Origin: Sphingobium fluviale
GTDB lineage: Bacteria; Pseudomonadota; Alphaproteobacteria; Sphingomonadales; Sphingomonadaceae
NCBI RefSeq assembly: GCF_004122115.1
Contig: NZ_SBKP01000020.1
Location: forward strand, 1 to 41,629
Reading direction: 5' to 3'
Length of the DNA stretch: 41,629 bases
A program made the position numbers and the translations under genes. Of the stretch, positions 25,534 to 33,167 are shown piece by piece. The notes below the pieces were generated by a model, which saw only the letters and a list, made by a program, of their open reading frames with translations, made no database searches and was not told where the DNA came from. The number at the start of each line of letters is the position of its first letter. Position 1 is the first letter of the stretch.

Positions 25534-25971
25534 ATGCGTTCGCGGCAGTTGCTGCTTCTGGCGCTCGTGGCTTTTGTGTCGGCTGCTTGCGGTGTCTTTG
25601 TCGGACGGGCTGTTGCTGATCGTCCTCGCGCAACCGAAACCGAGCTTCATGCTTTACTCCACGACGACCTGAAACTGACGAGCCAACAGCAGGTAAAACT
25701 AGACCAGGAGGAGGCGCGGTTTGCGGTCCGCCGCAAGGCTCTTGAACTCGAGATGCGCGCGGCCAATGCGCGGCTGGCAGAGGCGATTGACGAAGAACAT
25801 GGATATGGGCCTAAGGTCACGGCTGCGATCGACAACAGCCACATCATGATGGGTGAACTACAAAAGGAGACGCTGGAACATCTGTTTGCCATGCGTGCAA
25901 TCCTGAATCCCGAGCAAGCAAAGATGTTCGACAGAACTGTGGTCAAAGCCCTGACCGCCGATGCGCGGTGA
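25534..25971 (+). CDS. CnrX-like periplasmic metal sensor
   Basis: This 145-aa protein starts at ATG 25534, 1 bp after the previous stop. An N-terminal membrane anchor (LLLLALVAFVSAACGVFVG) is followed by a four-helix, Spy/CnrX-like periplasmic domain (ETELHALLHDDLKLTSQQQVKLDQEEARFAVRR..., ..NSHIMMGELQKETLEHLFAMRAILNPEQAKMFD). His, Glu and Met residues in these helices are candidate ligands. In the family the sensor binds metal and makes the anti-sigma protein release its sigma factor. It overlaps the sigma gene by 4 bp (GTGA). Confidence 0.78.
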   Translation: MRSRQLLLLALVAFVSAACGVFVGRAVADRPRATETELHALLHDDLKLTSQQQVKLDQEEARFAVRRKALELEMRAANARLAEAIDEEHGYGPKVTAAIDNSHIMMGELQKETLEHLFAMRAILNPEQAKMFDRTVVKALTADAR

Positions 25972-26549
25972 CGCTGGAACTATCGCAATGTGACGACCGG
26001 GAACTGGCAAGCCTGGCGGTTGCAGGTCAGCAACAGGCATTCAAGGAGCTGGTGGGACGCCATAAAGGTGCCGTTTTCCGCCTGATCCGGAATAATGTTG
26101 GCGACACCGATGAAGCACTCGAGCTCGTTCAGGAGAGTTTCGTCTCGGCTTTCTCGGCGATCAATCGCTATGATCCGGCACGCCCGTTCCAGGTCTGGAT
26201 CTCACGCATTGCTCTCAACAAGTGTCGCGATTGGTCCCGAAGGCGTGCAGTGCGGTCCTTTTTCTGGCTGGCCAAGCCGATCGAAGCCGATGACATATTG
26301 GAGAGCGATGCACCAGGGCCGGACCGCGAAGCCGAGAGCAGATCCGAACTCAAGCTCGTTCAAAAGGCAATGATGGACATGCCAACACCGCTTCGCGAAG
26401 TCCTAACGCTCCGCACGATCGAAGAGCTCAGCCAGGCCGAAACTGCCGCCATTTTGGGGATCAGTGAAAAGGCGGTCGAAACAAGGCTATATCGTGCTCG
26501 AACAAGGTTAAAAGAAGTGCTGGGCGAGGCTGAACAGTTGCTTGGGTAA
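25968..26549 (+). CDS. ECF-family RNA polymerase sigma factor (CnrH-like)
   Basis: This 193-aa sigma factor has region 2 (..FKELVGRHKGAVFRLIRNNVGDTDEALELVQESFVSAFSAINRYDPARPFQVWISRIALNKCRDWSRR) and region 4 (MPTPLREVLTLRTIEELSQAETAAILGISEKAVETRLYRARTRLK). The two are joined by an acidic linker and no region 3 is present, as expected for ECF sigmas. The GTG start at 25968 overlaps the sensor gene. It probably directs the AGGGGT-N14-CGTAT promoters of this region. The intergenic stretch downstream (26550-26837) holds only the copA promoter. Confidence 0.9.
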   Translation: MTLELSQCDDRELASLAVAGQQQAFKELVGRHKGAVFRLIRNNVGDTDEALELVQESFVSAFSAINRYDPARPFQVWISRIALNKCRDWSRRRAVRSFFWLAKPIEADDILESDAPGPDREAESRSELKLVQKAMMDMPTPLREVLTLRTIEELSQAETAAILGISEKAVETRLYRARTRLKEVLGEAEQLLG

Positions 26550-26778
26550 TTTCCCCGCGAGAAGAATGGGATGCGCGATTATATCATGGCTGTCGATGTG
26601 AAGCCGGTACACTCTTCATGTCCCGGGCGCGAGAAAGGCAGGCTTCTTAGCGTTCCGCCGGTGAATCGCATAATTGGTGTAACGGAATAGGCCTGCGCCG
26701 ATAGGAAGGCTGCTGTGGCATGGCTGCCTGAGCCTTCGGGTTTCTAGTTTATTTCGACCAGAAGAAGAAGTCGAGGCA

Positions 26779-26803
26779 AGGGGTGTACCGCTGGGCTGCG
26801 TAT
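26779..26803 (+). promoter_or_regulatory. ECF-type promoter of the copAB operon
   Basis: AGGGGT (26779-26784), 14 bp, then CGTAT (26799-26803), with 34 nt to the copA ATG at 26838. It shares elements, spacing and leader length with the two promoters at 25166-25232; the two bases before AGGGGT differ slightly (CA instead of TG). The position also argues against an ATG at 26802, which would lie in the -10. Confidence 0.6.
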
Positions 26804-26837
26804 GGAGTTAGGTAAGGCATTTGCTCATGGAGCCAAT

Positions 26838-28676
26838 ATGAACATCAATCGACGACATTTTGTAAGCGGAACGATGGGAAGCGGCGCTGCTCTGGCGCTG
26901 GCTGGCTGGATGCCCGCTTGGGCACAACCTGTATCCTCAGGCATTATTGCTCCCCTTCCTACAGTGTCGGGCACCGATATCAGTTTGCGCATTGCGCGCC
27001 AGACAATGCGCGTCGATGGCAAGGTCAGTCGGGCTATTGGCATTAACGGGACGGTTCCAGCACCTTTGATCAGGCTTCGCGAAGGGCAGAATGTCCGGCT
27101 TTCGGTGACGAACGATCTCGATGAAGACTCCTCAATTCATTGGCACGGTCTGATACTGCCTTTCCATATGGACGGGGTGCCGGGCGTCAGTTTTCCTGGC
27201 ATCAAGCCGCGTTCGACCTTCGTTTATGAATTCCCGGTGGTTCAATCCGGTACCTATTGGTATCACAGTCATTCAGGGCTTCAGGAGCAACTTGGCCATT
27301 ATGGCCCCATCGTCATCGATCCAAAAGGAACCGATCCAATCGGCTATGACCGTGAGCATGTTGTCGTGCTCTCCGATCACAGCGAGATCTCACCGGAGGC
27401 CATCTTTCGCAAGTTGAAGGTCAATCCAGGCCATTTCAACATGCAGCGTCAGACATTGGGCGGATTGCTTGCCGGTAAGGATCAGCCTCTTAAGGATCGG
27501 CTGGAGTGGGGTGCGATGCGCATGGACCCAACCGATGTCGCCGATGTCAATGGATCGACCTATAATTTCCTTGTGAACGGCTATGGTCCCAAAGACAATT
27601 GGACGGCGCTTTTTGAACCCGGCGAGCGGGTGCGCCTTCGCATCATCAATGCGGCAGCGATGACGATCTTCAACGTTCGCATCCCCGGGTTGCGTATGAC
27701 GATCGTGCAAGCGGACGGATTGAACGTCCGTCCCGTCGAGGTCGACGAGTTCCAGATGGGCGTTGCTGAAACCTATGATGTGATTGTTACGCCGACCGAC
27801 GACCGCGCCTATACGCTGGTGGCCGAAGCAAATGACCGTTCGGGATTGGGCCGCGCAACACTCGCGCCGCGTGCCGGGATGGCGGCAGAAGTTCCCGCCT
27901 TGCGGGAGCGGCCGCTGGCAACCATGAAAGACATGGGCATGGGGGACATGGACATGTCCGGAGGCGGTGCGATGGAAGGGATGGACCCGACGTCCGTAGG
28001 TGCAGCACCCGTGCCAGATTGTTCGCCCGAACATGCCAAAATGGGTCATTGCACCCCTGCCGATGCGGCGGCAGCGCCAGTTGATCATAGTGCGATGGGG
28101 CATGGTGCCGCGGGCATGAGCCATAGCATGCGCGATTTCAGCGTTGCCCCGCAGGTCAAGCGCGATCCAAGCGTGCAGACAATTTCGCCTATGCCGGTGG
28201 ATCGTATGGGCGAGCCTGGACAGGGCCTCGAAAATGCCGGTCACAAGGTGCTCACCTATCATGACCTCGTCGCGCTCGACAAAAACCCTGACGTGCGCGC
28301 CCCCGAACGCTCGCTCGACATACACCTTACGGGCAATATGGAGCGCTTCATGTGGTCGTTCGACGGCATCAAGATGTCGGACTATCACGAACCCATTCCC
28401 TTCCTCGAGGGTGAGCGGGTTCGCGTCAATCTCATCAACGATTCTATGATGAGCCATCCCATCCACCTGCATGGGCATTTTTTCGAACTGGTCACGGGCA
28501 AAGGGGACTATGCCCCGAGGAAGCATACTGTGCTCGTTCAACCGGGCGGCAAGGCAAGCTTTGATTTTACCGCCGATGCGCTTGGCGACTGGGCCTTCCA
28601 CTGCCATCTTCTCTACCATATGCATGCAGGGATGATGCGCGTTGTCAGTGTGCGCCCGCGGGGAGAAGCAGCATGA
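26838..28676 (+). CDS. copA: CopA/PcoA-type multicopper oxidase
   Basis: This 612-aa periplasmic multicopper oxidase starts at ATG 26838 (GGAG upstream). A Tat signal (NRRHFVSG..ALAGWMPAWA) exports it folded. All copper-binding motifs are present: HWHG, YWYHSHSG, HPIHLHGHFF and HCHLLYHMHAGMM. Between domains lies a Met/His-rich region (about 365-430) with one copy of the C-x-PEHAxMGHCTP motif at about 394-407. CopA oxidises Cu(I) and binds many Cu atoms in the periplasm. It overlaps copB by 4 bp. Confidence 0.95.
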   Translation: MNINRRHFVSGTMGSGAALALAGWMPAWAQPVSSGIIAPLPTVSGTDISLRIARQTMRVDGKVSRAIGINGTVPAPLIRLREGQNVRLSVTNDLDEDSSIHWHGLILPFHMDGVPGVSFPGIKPRSTFVYEFPVVQSGTYWYHSHSGLQEQLGHYGPIVIDPKGTDPIGYDREHVVVLSDHSEISPEAIFRKLKVNPGHFNMQRQTLGGLLAGKDQPLKDRLEWGAMRMDPTDVADVNGSTYNFLVNGYGPKDNWTALFEPGERVRLRIINAAAMTIFNVRIPGLRMTIVQADGLNVRPVEVDEFQMGVAETYDVIVTPTDDRAYTLVAEANDRSGLGRATLAPRAGMAAEVPALRERPLATMKDMGMGDMDMSGGGAMEGMDPTSVGAAPVPDCSPEHAKMGHCTPADAAAAPVDHSAMGHGAAGMSHSMRDFSVAPQVKRDPSVQTISPMPVDRMGEPGQGLENAGHKVLTYHDLVALDKNPDVRAPERSLDIHLTGNMERFMWSFDGIKMSDYHEPIPFLEGERVRVNLINDSMMSHPIHLHGHFFELVTGKGDYAPRKHTVLVQPGGKASFDFTADALGDWAFHCHLLYHMHAGMMRVVSVRPRGEAA

Positions 28677-29872
28677 GCTTGACCCGTATCATGTTGGTCG
28701 CGACCGCGGCACTGGCCTTCACCATGCCCTTGCAGGCCCAATCGATGCAAGGCATGGATCATTCCTCAATGCCTGCGGCCAAACCCAAAAAGCCGGACGC
28801 AAAGCCAAAGCAGCCCGTGGCGCAAAAGCCTGCCGCACAGCCGGCCTCCGATCCTATGCAAAAAATGGATCATCGTAGTATGCCGGAAATGGCCGCGCCA
28901 ATGGAGGGGCAAAGTACCACATCCGACTGTCCGCCCGAGCACGCCAAAATGGGGCATTGCACCCCGGCTGATGAAGGCATGTCTGGTATGACGATGCCAG
29001 GTTCGCCCATGGCTGAGCCTGCGGTCGATCCCGATTGTCCGCCCGAACACGCACAGATGGGCCATTGCACGCCCAAATCAATGCCAAAACTGTCTTCGGC
29101 AGCGGGTGCTGCGAGCGGCACGGATCTGGAACCCGGCGATGCACCGGCCCCGGCGCCGCCATCTGACTGGTATGCTGATCGCATCTTCCCCGGCGAGGAG
29201 ATGGCGAAATCGCGCGAGGAGATGATGAAGGAAAGCGGGGGCTCGACCTTCCGTTATCTCTCTTTCGATCTGGCTGAGTTTGTCGTCCACAAAGGCAAGG
29301 AGAGTTATCGCTGGGACGGCGAGGCGTGGTTCGGCGGTGACATCAACCGCTTTGTGTTCAAATATGAAGGTGAAGGAGAATTTGGCGGACCGCTCGACGA
29401 TCTGGAACTCTTCGGGCTCTATTCGCGTGCGATATCACCCTATTGGAATTTGCAGGCCGGTGTCCGCTACGATGTCAAACCCGATCCGTCGCGGACTTAC
29501 GCGGTTATTGGCGTCGAAGGCCTGGCACCCTACTGGTTTGAGATCACAGCAGCGGCCTTTGTTTCGAACAAGGGCGAAGTCCGGGGCCGCATTGAAGGCT
29601 ATTACGACCAACGCATCACGCAGAAGCTGATATTTCAGCCGCGGTTCGAAGCAAATCTGTCCGCACAAACCATTCGCGAACTTGGCGTTGGTGCCGGTCT
29701 CAACAATCTCGAATTGGGCGCGCGCCTTCGCTACGAAATCAAAAAAGAGTTCGCACCCTATATCGGTTTTGAGTGGGTCCGCCAATTTGGCGAATCGGCG
29801 CGTTTCACCAGAGCGAGCGGCGGGCAGGTATCCGATCCGCACTTCGTAATGGGTGTGCGGGTCTGGTTTTGA
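28673..29872 (+). CDS. copB: CopB/PcoB-type outer-membrane copper resistance protein
   Basis: This 399-aa protein has a signal peptide (..FTMPLQA), a long Met/His/Pro/Lys-rich N-terminal region (about 22-140) and a C-terminal beta-barrel typical of CopB (from about residue 165, DWYADRIFPGEEMAKSREEM.. to ..VSDPHFVMGVRVWF). The metal-binding region carries MDHSSM, MDHRSM and two copies of CPPEHAxMGHCTP (about 86-98 and 122-134), a motif also present once in the oxidase upstream. It is proposed to bind or release copper at the outer membrane. Confidence 0.93.
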   Translation: MSLTRIMLVATAALAFTMPLQAQSMQGMDHSSMPAAKPKKPDAKPKQPVAQKPAAQPASDPMQKMDHRSMPEMAAPMEGQSTTSDCPPEHAKMGHCTPADEGMSGMTMPGSPMAEPAVDPDCPPEHAQMGHCTPKSMPKLSSAAGAASGTDLEPGDAPAPAPPSDWYADRIFPGEEMAKSREEMMKESGGSTFRYLSFDLAEFVVHKGKESYRWDGEAWFGGDINRFVFKYEGEGEFGGPLDDLELFGLYSRAISPYWNLQAGVRYDVKPDPSRTYAVIGVEGLAPYWFEITAAAFVSNKGEVRGRIEGYYDQRITQKLIFQPRFEANLSAQTIRELGVGAGLNNLELGARLRYEIKKEFAPYIGFEWVRQFGESARFTRASGGQVSDPHFVMGVRVWF

Positions 29873-29961
29873 AGCGCCCCGGCGTCATGTGGCGATCCTT
29901 GCGATGGTTGGGATGCGAATTGTCTGGGCAAGGGATGCCGCGAAATGGAAGGAATAGGGAA

Positions 29962-30339
29962 ATGAGACGGCCAACAGCGATTTTCGGAGCCGCCTTATTG
30001 TCCGGTGTACTTGCTGCTTGCGGCACTCAAGAGGCTCATGACAAAAATACACCGGAGGTAAACACGCAGGTCAATACGGAGGCTGTGCCTGCCAAAGATC
30101 CCGTGCCCCAACCCGCAGCGGCGGACAAAAAGGCCGTCGCTCCAGACGACGGCGTTCCGGCGGTAGTTCCCGCGCGCCGCGCCGAGACGGTGACCGTGCG
30201 AGACAAAGCGAAGCCGGCCAAACCTGCTGCCAAGACAGAAACCGGCCCCAAAACTCCCGCGGCCCGCGAAACCGCGGCGCCTGCCGAACGAACCCCTGAT
30301 CCGCATGCCGGACATGATATGAAAGGCACGCAACCTTGA
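29962..30339 (+). CDS. Small lipoprotein with His/Met C-terminus
   Basis: This 125-aa protein starts at ATG 29962 with AGGGAA upstream. A lipobox (SGVLAACG) follows the signal peptide. The mature part is Pro/Ala/Lys-rich and probably disordered, and ends in DPHAGHDMKGTQP, a HxGHxM motif typical of small copper-cluster proteins. It lies 89 bp after copB. A role in periplasmic copper binding is inferred. I do not recognise a named family. Confidence 0.7.
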   Translation: MRRPTAIFGAALLSGVLAACGTQEAHDKNTPEVNTQVNTEAVPAKDPVPQPAAADKKAVAPDDGVPAVVPARRAETVTVRDKAKPAKPAAKTETGPKTPAARETAAPAERTPDPHAGHDMKGTQP

Positions 30340-30406
30340 ATGAAATAGACCATCACGACCGCCGAACCATGAACCATCGTCCCCTTCGTTCGTCGCTCCG
30401 CAGCTG

Positions 30407-31126
30407 ATGGCACTCAGGACGCGCTTCCATCTCGCCGCGAGCCGCATCCACAAATGGCTGGCGTTAGTTATCGGCGCGCAGCTGCTGATCTGGTTCGCCA
30501 GCGGCGCAATCATGAGCTTCCTGCCGATCGACAAGGTGCGCGGTGAACATCTTGTTGACCGCGAGACTATCGTTGCAATTCCTGGCGGCGCCGTTTTTGC
30601 CGATCCGCAGCGGATCGTGGCCCAAGCCGGTGCACCCGTCGAGGCAATGACCTGGCGCATGCTCGATGGTCGACCTATTGCCGAGGTGGCAACCAAGCGA
30701 GGTATCAAGCTCTTTGATGCCGTGACCGGCAGGCCCGTTCCTCCAGTTGATTCAAAACTCGCAACGCGGATTGCCGAAGCAGCCTGGAAATCCGCGAAAA
30801 AACCCAAGGCAGAGGCAAGCCTGATCAAGCAGGAAAGCCCCGAATATCGAGCTGCGCTTCCTGCTTGGCGGATCGCGTTCGCCGACCCCGACAATACCAG
30901 CATATTCGTTGCCGCTGACACTGGCAGGATCACTGCCGTGCGTACCGGCACATGGCGGCTCTATGACTTCTTCTGGAGCCTTCACATCATGGACTGGAAG
31001 AATCATGAGAACTTCAACTCATGGTGGCTGCTCGCTTTCGCGGTCGGCGGACTGCTGCTTGGATTGGCGGGCACGGCCTTGCTCGTGATGCGCTGGCCTT
31101 TCAGGCGGAAGAAACGCACCGCATGA
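30407..31126 (+). CDS. PepSY-domain membrane protein
   Basis: This 239-aa protein has an N-terminal membrane segment (RIHKWLALVIGAQLLIWFASGAIMSFLP, typical of PepSY-associated TM proteins) and two periplasmic PepSY-like units (about 50-180; ..DPDNTSIFVAADTGRITAVRTGTWRLYDFFWSLHIMDWKNHENFNSWW). A second membrane segment lies near the C-terminus (LLAFAVGGLLLGLAGTALLVM). Related proteins in copper and iron clusters are thought to be cytochrome-like reductases or accessory subunits. The ATG lacks a clear ribosome binding site. It overlaps the next gene (ATGA). Confidence 0.83.
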   Translation: MALRTRFHLAASRIHKWLALVIGAQLLIWFASGAIMSFLPIDKVRGEHLVDRETIVAIPGGAVFADPQRIVAQAGAPVEAMTWRMLDGRPIAEVATKRGIKLFDAVTGRPVPPVDSKLATRIAEAAWKSAKKPKAEASLIKQESPEYRAALPAWRIAFADPDNTSIFVAADTGRITAVRTGTWRLYDFFWSLHIMDWKNHENFNSWWLLAFAVGGLLLGLAGTALLVMRWPFRRKKRTA

Positions 31127-31482
31127 AGCTTTTGAGCGTCATTTTGCTTGCCTTGGCCATCCTGCTACGCGCCGACCCCTCATGCGCGGCGACGGCGGCA
31201 AGTTCGACAATTTCGACAAGCTTCAGCTGCGATGATATGGCCAAGGATGTAGTGCCCGGAGACCAGCACGAACCGACGGCCGAGGCGAGGCTCTGCCACG
31301 CTTGCGCCTTTCCAGTCGCGGGACTTGGCCCGCAGACCGTGCTCCGGAATTGGGCCGAGCTGCCGCACACACTAGGAGTGGTGCAGCCATCTGCTGGCCA
31401 TGTTCCCGAGCCGCCGGTACCGCCGCCGCGCGCCGCCCACGCAAGACCAGGAATCAACATTTTAATTGGAGTGAGATCATGA
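31123..31482 (+). CDS. Small exported protein, function unknown
   Basis: This 119-aa protein has a signal peptide (MKLLSVILLALAILLRADPSCA) and a mature region with three Cys, two of them in a CHAC pair (SFSCDD, LCHACAFPVAG), and a Pro/His-rich tail. It has the same layout as the exported protein at 15130-15501 and recalls DUF2946-like copper-cluster proteins, but similarity is too weak to name. It overlaps both neighbours by 4 bp and is in the copAB operon. Confidence 0.68.
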   Translation: MKLLSVILLALAILLRADPSCAATAASSTISTSFSCDDMAKDVVPGDQHEPTAEARLCHACAFPVAGLGPQTVLRNWAELPHTLGVVQPSAGHVPEPPVPPPRAAHARPGINILIGVRS

Positions 31483-31682
31483 AAATCAAATATCTTATCG
31501 GCGCGTTTGCGCTCAGCATGTCCAGTGCTGCCTTTGCCACCGAACCGGCACCCGCGCCCAAGAAGGAGTGCTGTTGCTGCAAGAAGGACGAGCAGGGCAA
31601 GATGGCCTGCTGCAAGGACAAGGCTGAAAAAGCCGAAGATAATCACAAAGGCCACGACATGGGCGGTATGGATCACAAGTGA
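31479..31682 (+). CDS. 67-aa exported Cys/His/Met-rich protein
   Basis: The gene starts at ATG 31479 with a strong GGAG 7 nt upstream. A signal peptide (..LSMSSAAFA) precedes a mature peptide of about 46 residues with a CCCC run, a later CC, and HKGHDMGGMDHK at the end. Six Cys plus three His and two Met in so small a protein strongly suggest a periplasmic copper-binding peptide. It overlaps the preceding stop by 4 bp. Lys-rich spacing makes it highly soluble. No named family recognised. Confidence 0.72.
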   Translation: MKIKYLIGAFALSMSSAAFATEPAPAPKKECCCCKKDEQGKMACCKDKAEKAEDNHKGHDMGGMDHK

Positions 31683-31691
31683 ACAACCTTG

Positions 31692-31717
31692 GCGGGAGGC
31701 TGGTGACAGCCTCCCGC
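31692..31717 (+). terminator. Strong hairpin between the Cys-rich gene and the DUF411 gene
   Basis: GCGGGAGGCTG (31692-31702), loop GTGA, CAGCCTCCCGC (31707-31717): a perfect 11-bp GC-rich stem with a tetraloop. The sequence after it is only partly T-rich (ATTCCGAATT), so it may act as a partial terminator or an mRNA-stabilising element that lowers expression of the DUF411 gene. Confidence 0.55.
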
Positions 31718-31741
31718 ATTCCGAATTAAAAGGAGTTTTTC

Positions 31742-32170
31742 ATGCGAAAGCTATTTTTGGCCTTAGCCCTTGTTGCGACGCCGGCGTTCGCCGCGTCCGA
31801 AATGGTTATGCACCGCGACCCCGGCTGCGGTTGCTGTATGAAGTGGGCAGCTCAGGTCAAAGCGGCGCTTGGCCGATCGGTCAAGGTGGTCGATAATGTA
31901 AATCGGGCTGCACTTCAGAAGAGGCTCGGCATAACCTCGTCGCTGCAATCGTGCCACACGGCGTTCATCGACGGGATTGCTTTTGAAGGTCATGTTCCGA
32001 TCGCTGACATCAAGCGCGTTCTCGCGGCAAAGCCCAAGGGCGTGAGCGGTCTCGCTGTCGGCGGAATGCCACTGGGATCGCCCGGAATGGAAGTGCCGGG
32101 GCAAAAACCCCAATCCTATATCGTCTATTCTTTCGGATCGGCAGGTCAAAAGATTTACGCCCGGCACTGA
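31742..32170 (+). CDS. DUF411-family periplasmic copper protein
   Basis: This 142-aa DUF411 protein has a signal peptide (MRKLFLALALVATPAFA) and the family core: MVMHRDPGCGCCMKWA, LGITSSLQSCHTAFIDGIAFEGHVP, and LAVGGMPLGSPGMEV. The CGCC pair and the distal Cys/His are candidate copper ligands. DUF411 proteins are common at the end of copper operons. The gene has an AAAAGGAG ribosome binding site, follows the hairpin, and is the last gene of the copper island. Confidence 0.9.
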   Translation: MRKLFLALALVATPAFAASEMVMHRDPGCGCCMKWAAQVKAALGRSVKVVDNVNRAALQKRLGITSSLQSCHTAFIDGIAFEGHVPIADIKRVLAAKPKGVSGLAVGGMPLGSPGMEVPGQKPQSYIVYSFGSAGQKIYARH

Positions 32171-32183
32171 TTGGGTTTGCGCC

Positions 32184-33155
32184 TCAGTTTGGGCTGGGGG
32201 GCTCTTTATGCCCCCCAAAACCCATGCGCATGGCAGAGAGCAGCTGATTGCCGAACCTGGCGTCTGTTCGGGATTCGAACCGGGCGAATAGGGCAGCTGC
32301 GAGAGAGGGTGCCGGAATGCGATTTTCGATCGCTTCGTGCAGCATCCAGCGACCCTCACCTGAATCCTCGATCCTTCCCGAAAAGGCCGAAAGCTGCGGA
32401 TCATTGAGCAGAGCTTCAGCGGCAAGATCGACCAGCCATGAGGAAATGACGCTCGAACGGCGCCAGGCTTCCGCAATTTCATCGAGTTTCAGCTCAAATT
32501 TCTCGTTCGCCAGCCTGGACGGTGCAGCCGCCGCTGCCAGAAATTCGAAACCTTCGGCGATCGACTGCATCATGCCATATTCAATGCCGTTGTGGACCAT
32601 CTTCACGAAATGGCCCGACCCGCAAGGACCGGTTCTGACGAATCCCGGACGATTGCCATGCGGTTCCTTGCCATTGGGTGCAAGCTCTGCCGGGGCCAGA
32701 CTGGCGAAAATCGGATCAACTAAGTCGGCCGCTTCAGCTGGCCCTCCCACCATCAGGCAGAAGCCGCGGTCCAGCCCATGTACCCCGCCTGAGGTTCCGA
32801 CATCAAGAAATGCGATTCCGCGCTTCTCAAGCATGGCGGCACGTCTGGCTGCGTCCTTCCAATAGGAGTTGCCGCCATCGATCAGCACATCGCCTGGGGA
32901 AAGCAATTCGGACAGGGCAACAAGCGCCTCATCGGTAGGCTCGCCAGCCGGGAGCATGAGCCAGATGCAACGCGGCGCTTCCAACTGGCTGACAAGGTGG
33001 GCGAGCGAAGTCGCTCCTTGAGCACCCGCTTGGACAAGCAAGTCGATTGGCCCCGGGCTTCGATTGTAAACATGAAGTCGATGACCATTTCTGAGCAGCC
33101 GAAGCGCGATAGCCTGGCCCATCCGACCCAATCCATAGATTCCAAAGCTCGCCAT
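32184..33155 (-). CDS. gnd: Short-form 6-phosphogluconate dehydrogenase
   Basis: This 323-aa protein has an N-terminal NAD(P)-binding motif (GIYGLGRMGQAIA, about 5-17), VYNRSPG, IDGGNSYWKD, LDVGTSGGVHGLDRGFCLMVGG, and the catalytic GSGHFVKMVHNGIEYGMMQ. It is the short (about 300 aa) NAD-type form rather than the 470-aa one. It converts 6-phosphogluconate to ribulose 5-phosphate, a PRPP precursor, which suits the PRPP synthetase gene 12 bp upstream. A GGGGGGC/GCCCCCC hairpin (32196-32216) lies in its last codons, where it converges on the copper operon. Confidence 0.9.
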   Translation of the reverse strand: MASFGIYGLGRMGQAIALRLLRNGHRLHVYNRSPGPIDLLVQAGAQGATSLAHLVSQLEAPRCIWLMLPAGEPTDEALVALSELLSPGDVLIDGGNSYWKDAARRAAMLEKRGIAFLDVGTSGGVHGLDRGFCLMVGGPAEAADLVDPIFASLAPAELAPNGKEPHGNRPGFVRTGPCGSGHFVKMVHNGIEYGMMQSIAEGFEFLAAAAAPSRLANEKFELKLDEIAEAWRRSSVISSWLVDLAAEALLNDPQLSAFSGRIEDSGEGRWMLHEAIENRIPAPSLAAALFARFESRTDARFGNQLLSAMRMGFGGHKEPPSPN

Positions 33156-33167
33156 CTCTCTATCCCT

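Noticed and set aside
27390..28625. A 411-codon minus-strand reading frame
   Set aside because: It lies entirely antisense to the multicopper oxidase, whose copper motifs are intact. Low-complexity His/Arg content confirms that it is a shadow.
32196..32216. GGGGGGC/GCCCCCC hairpin as a bidirectional terminator
   Set aside because: It lies inside the last codons of the 6PGDH gene and has no T-run on the plus strand. It could have a role, but the sequence does not show it.
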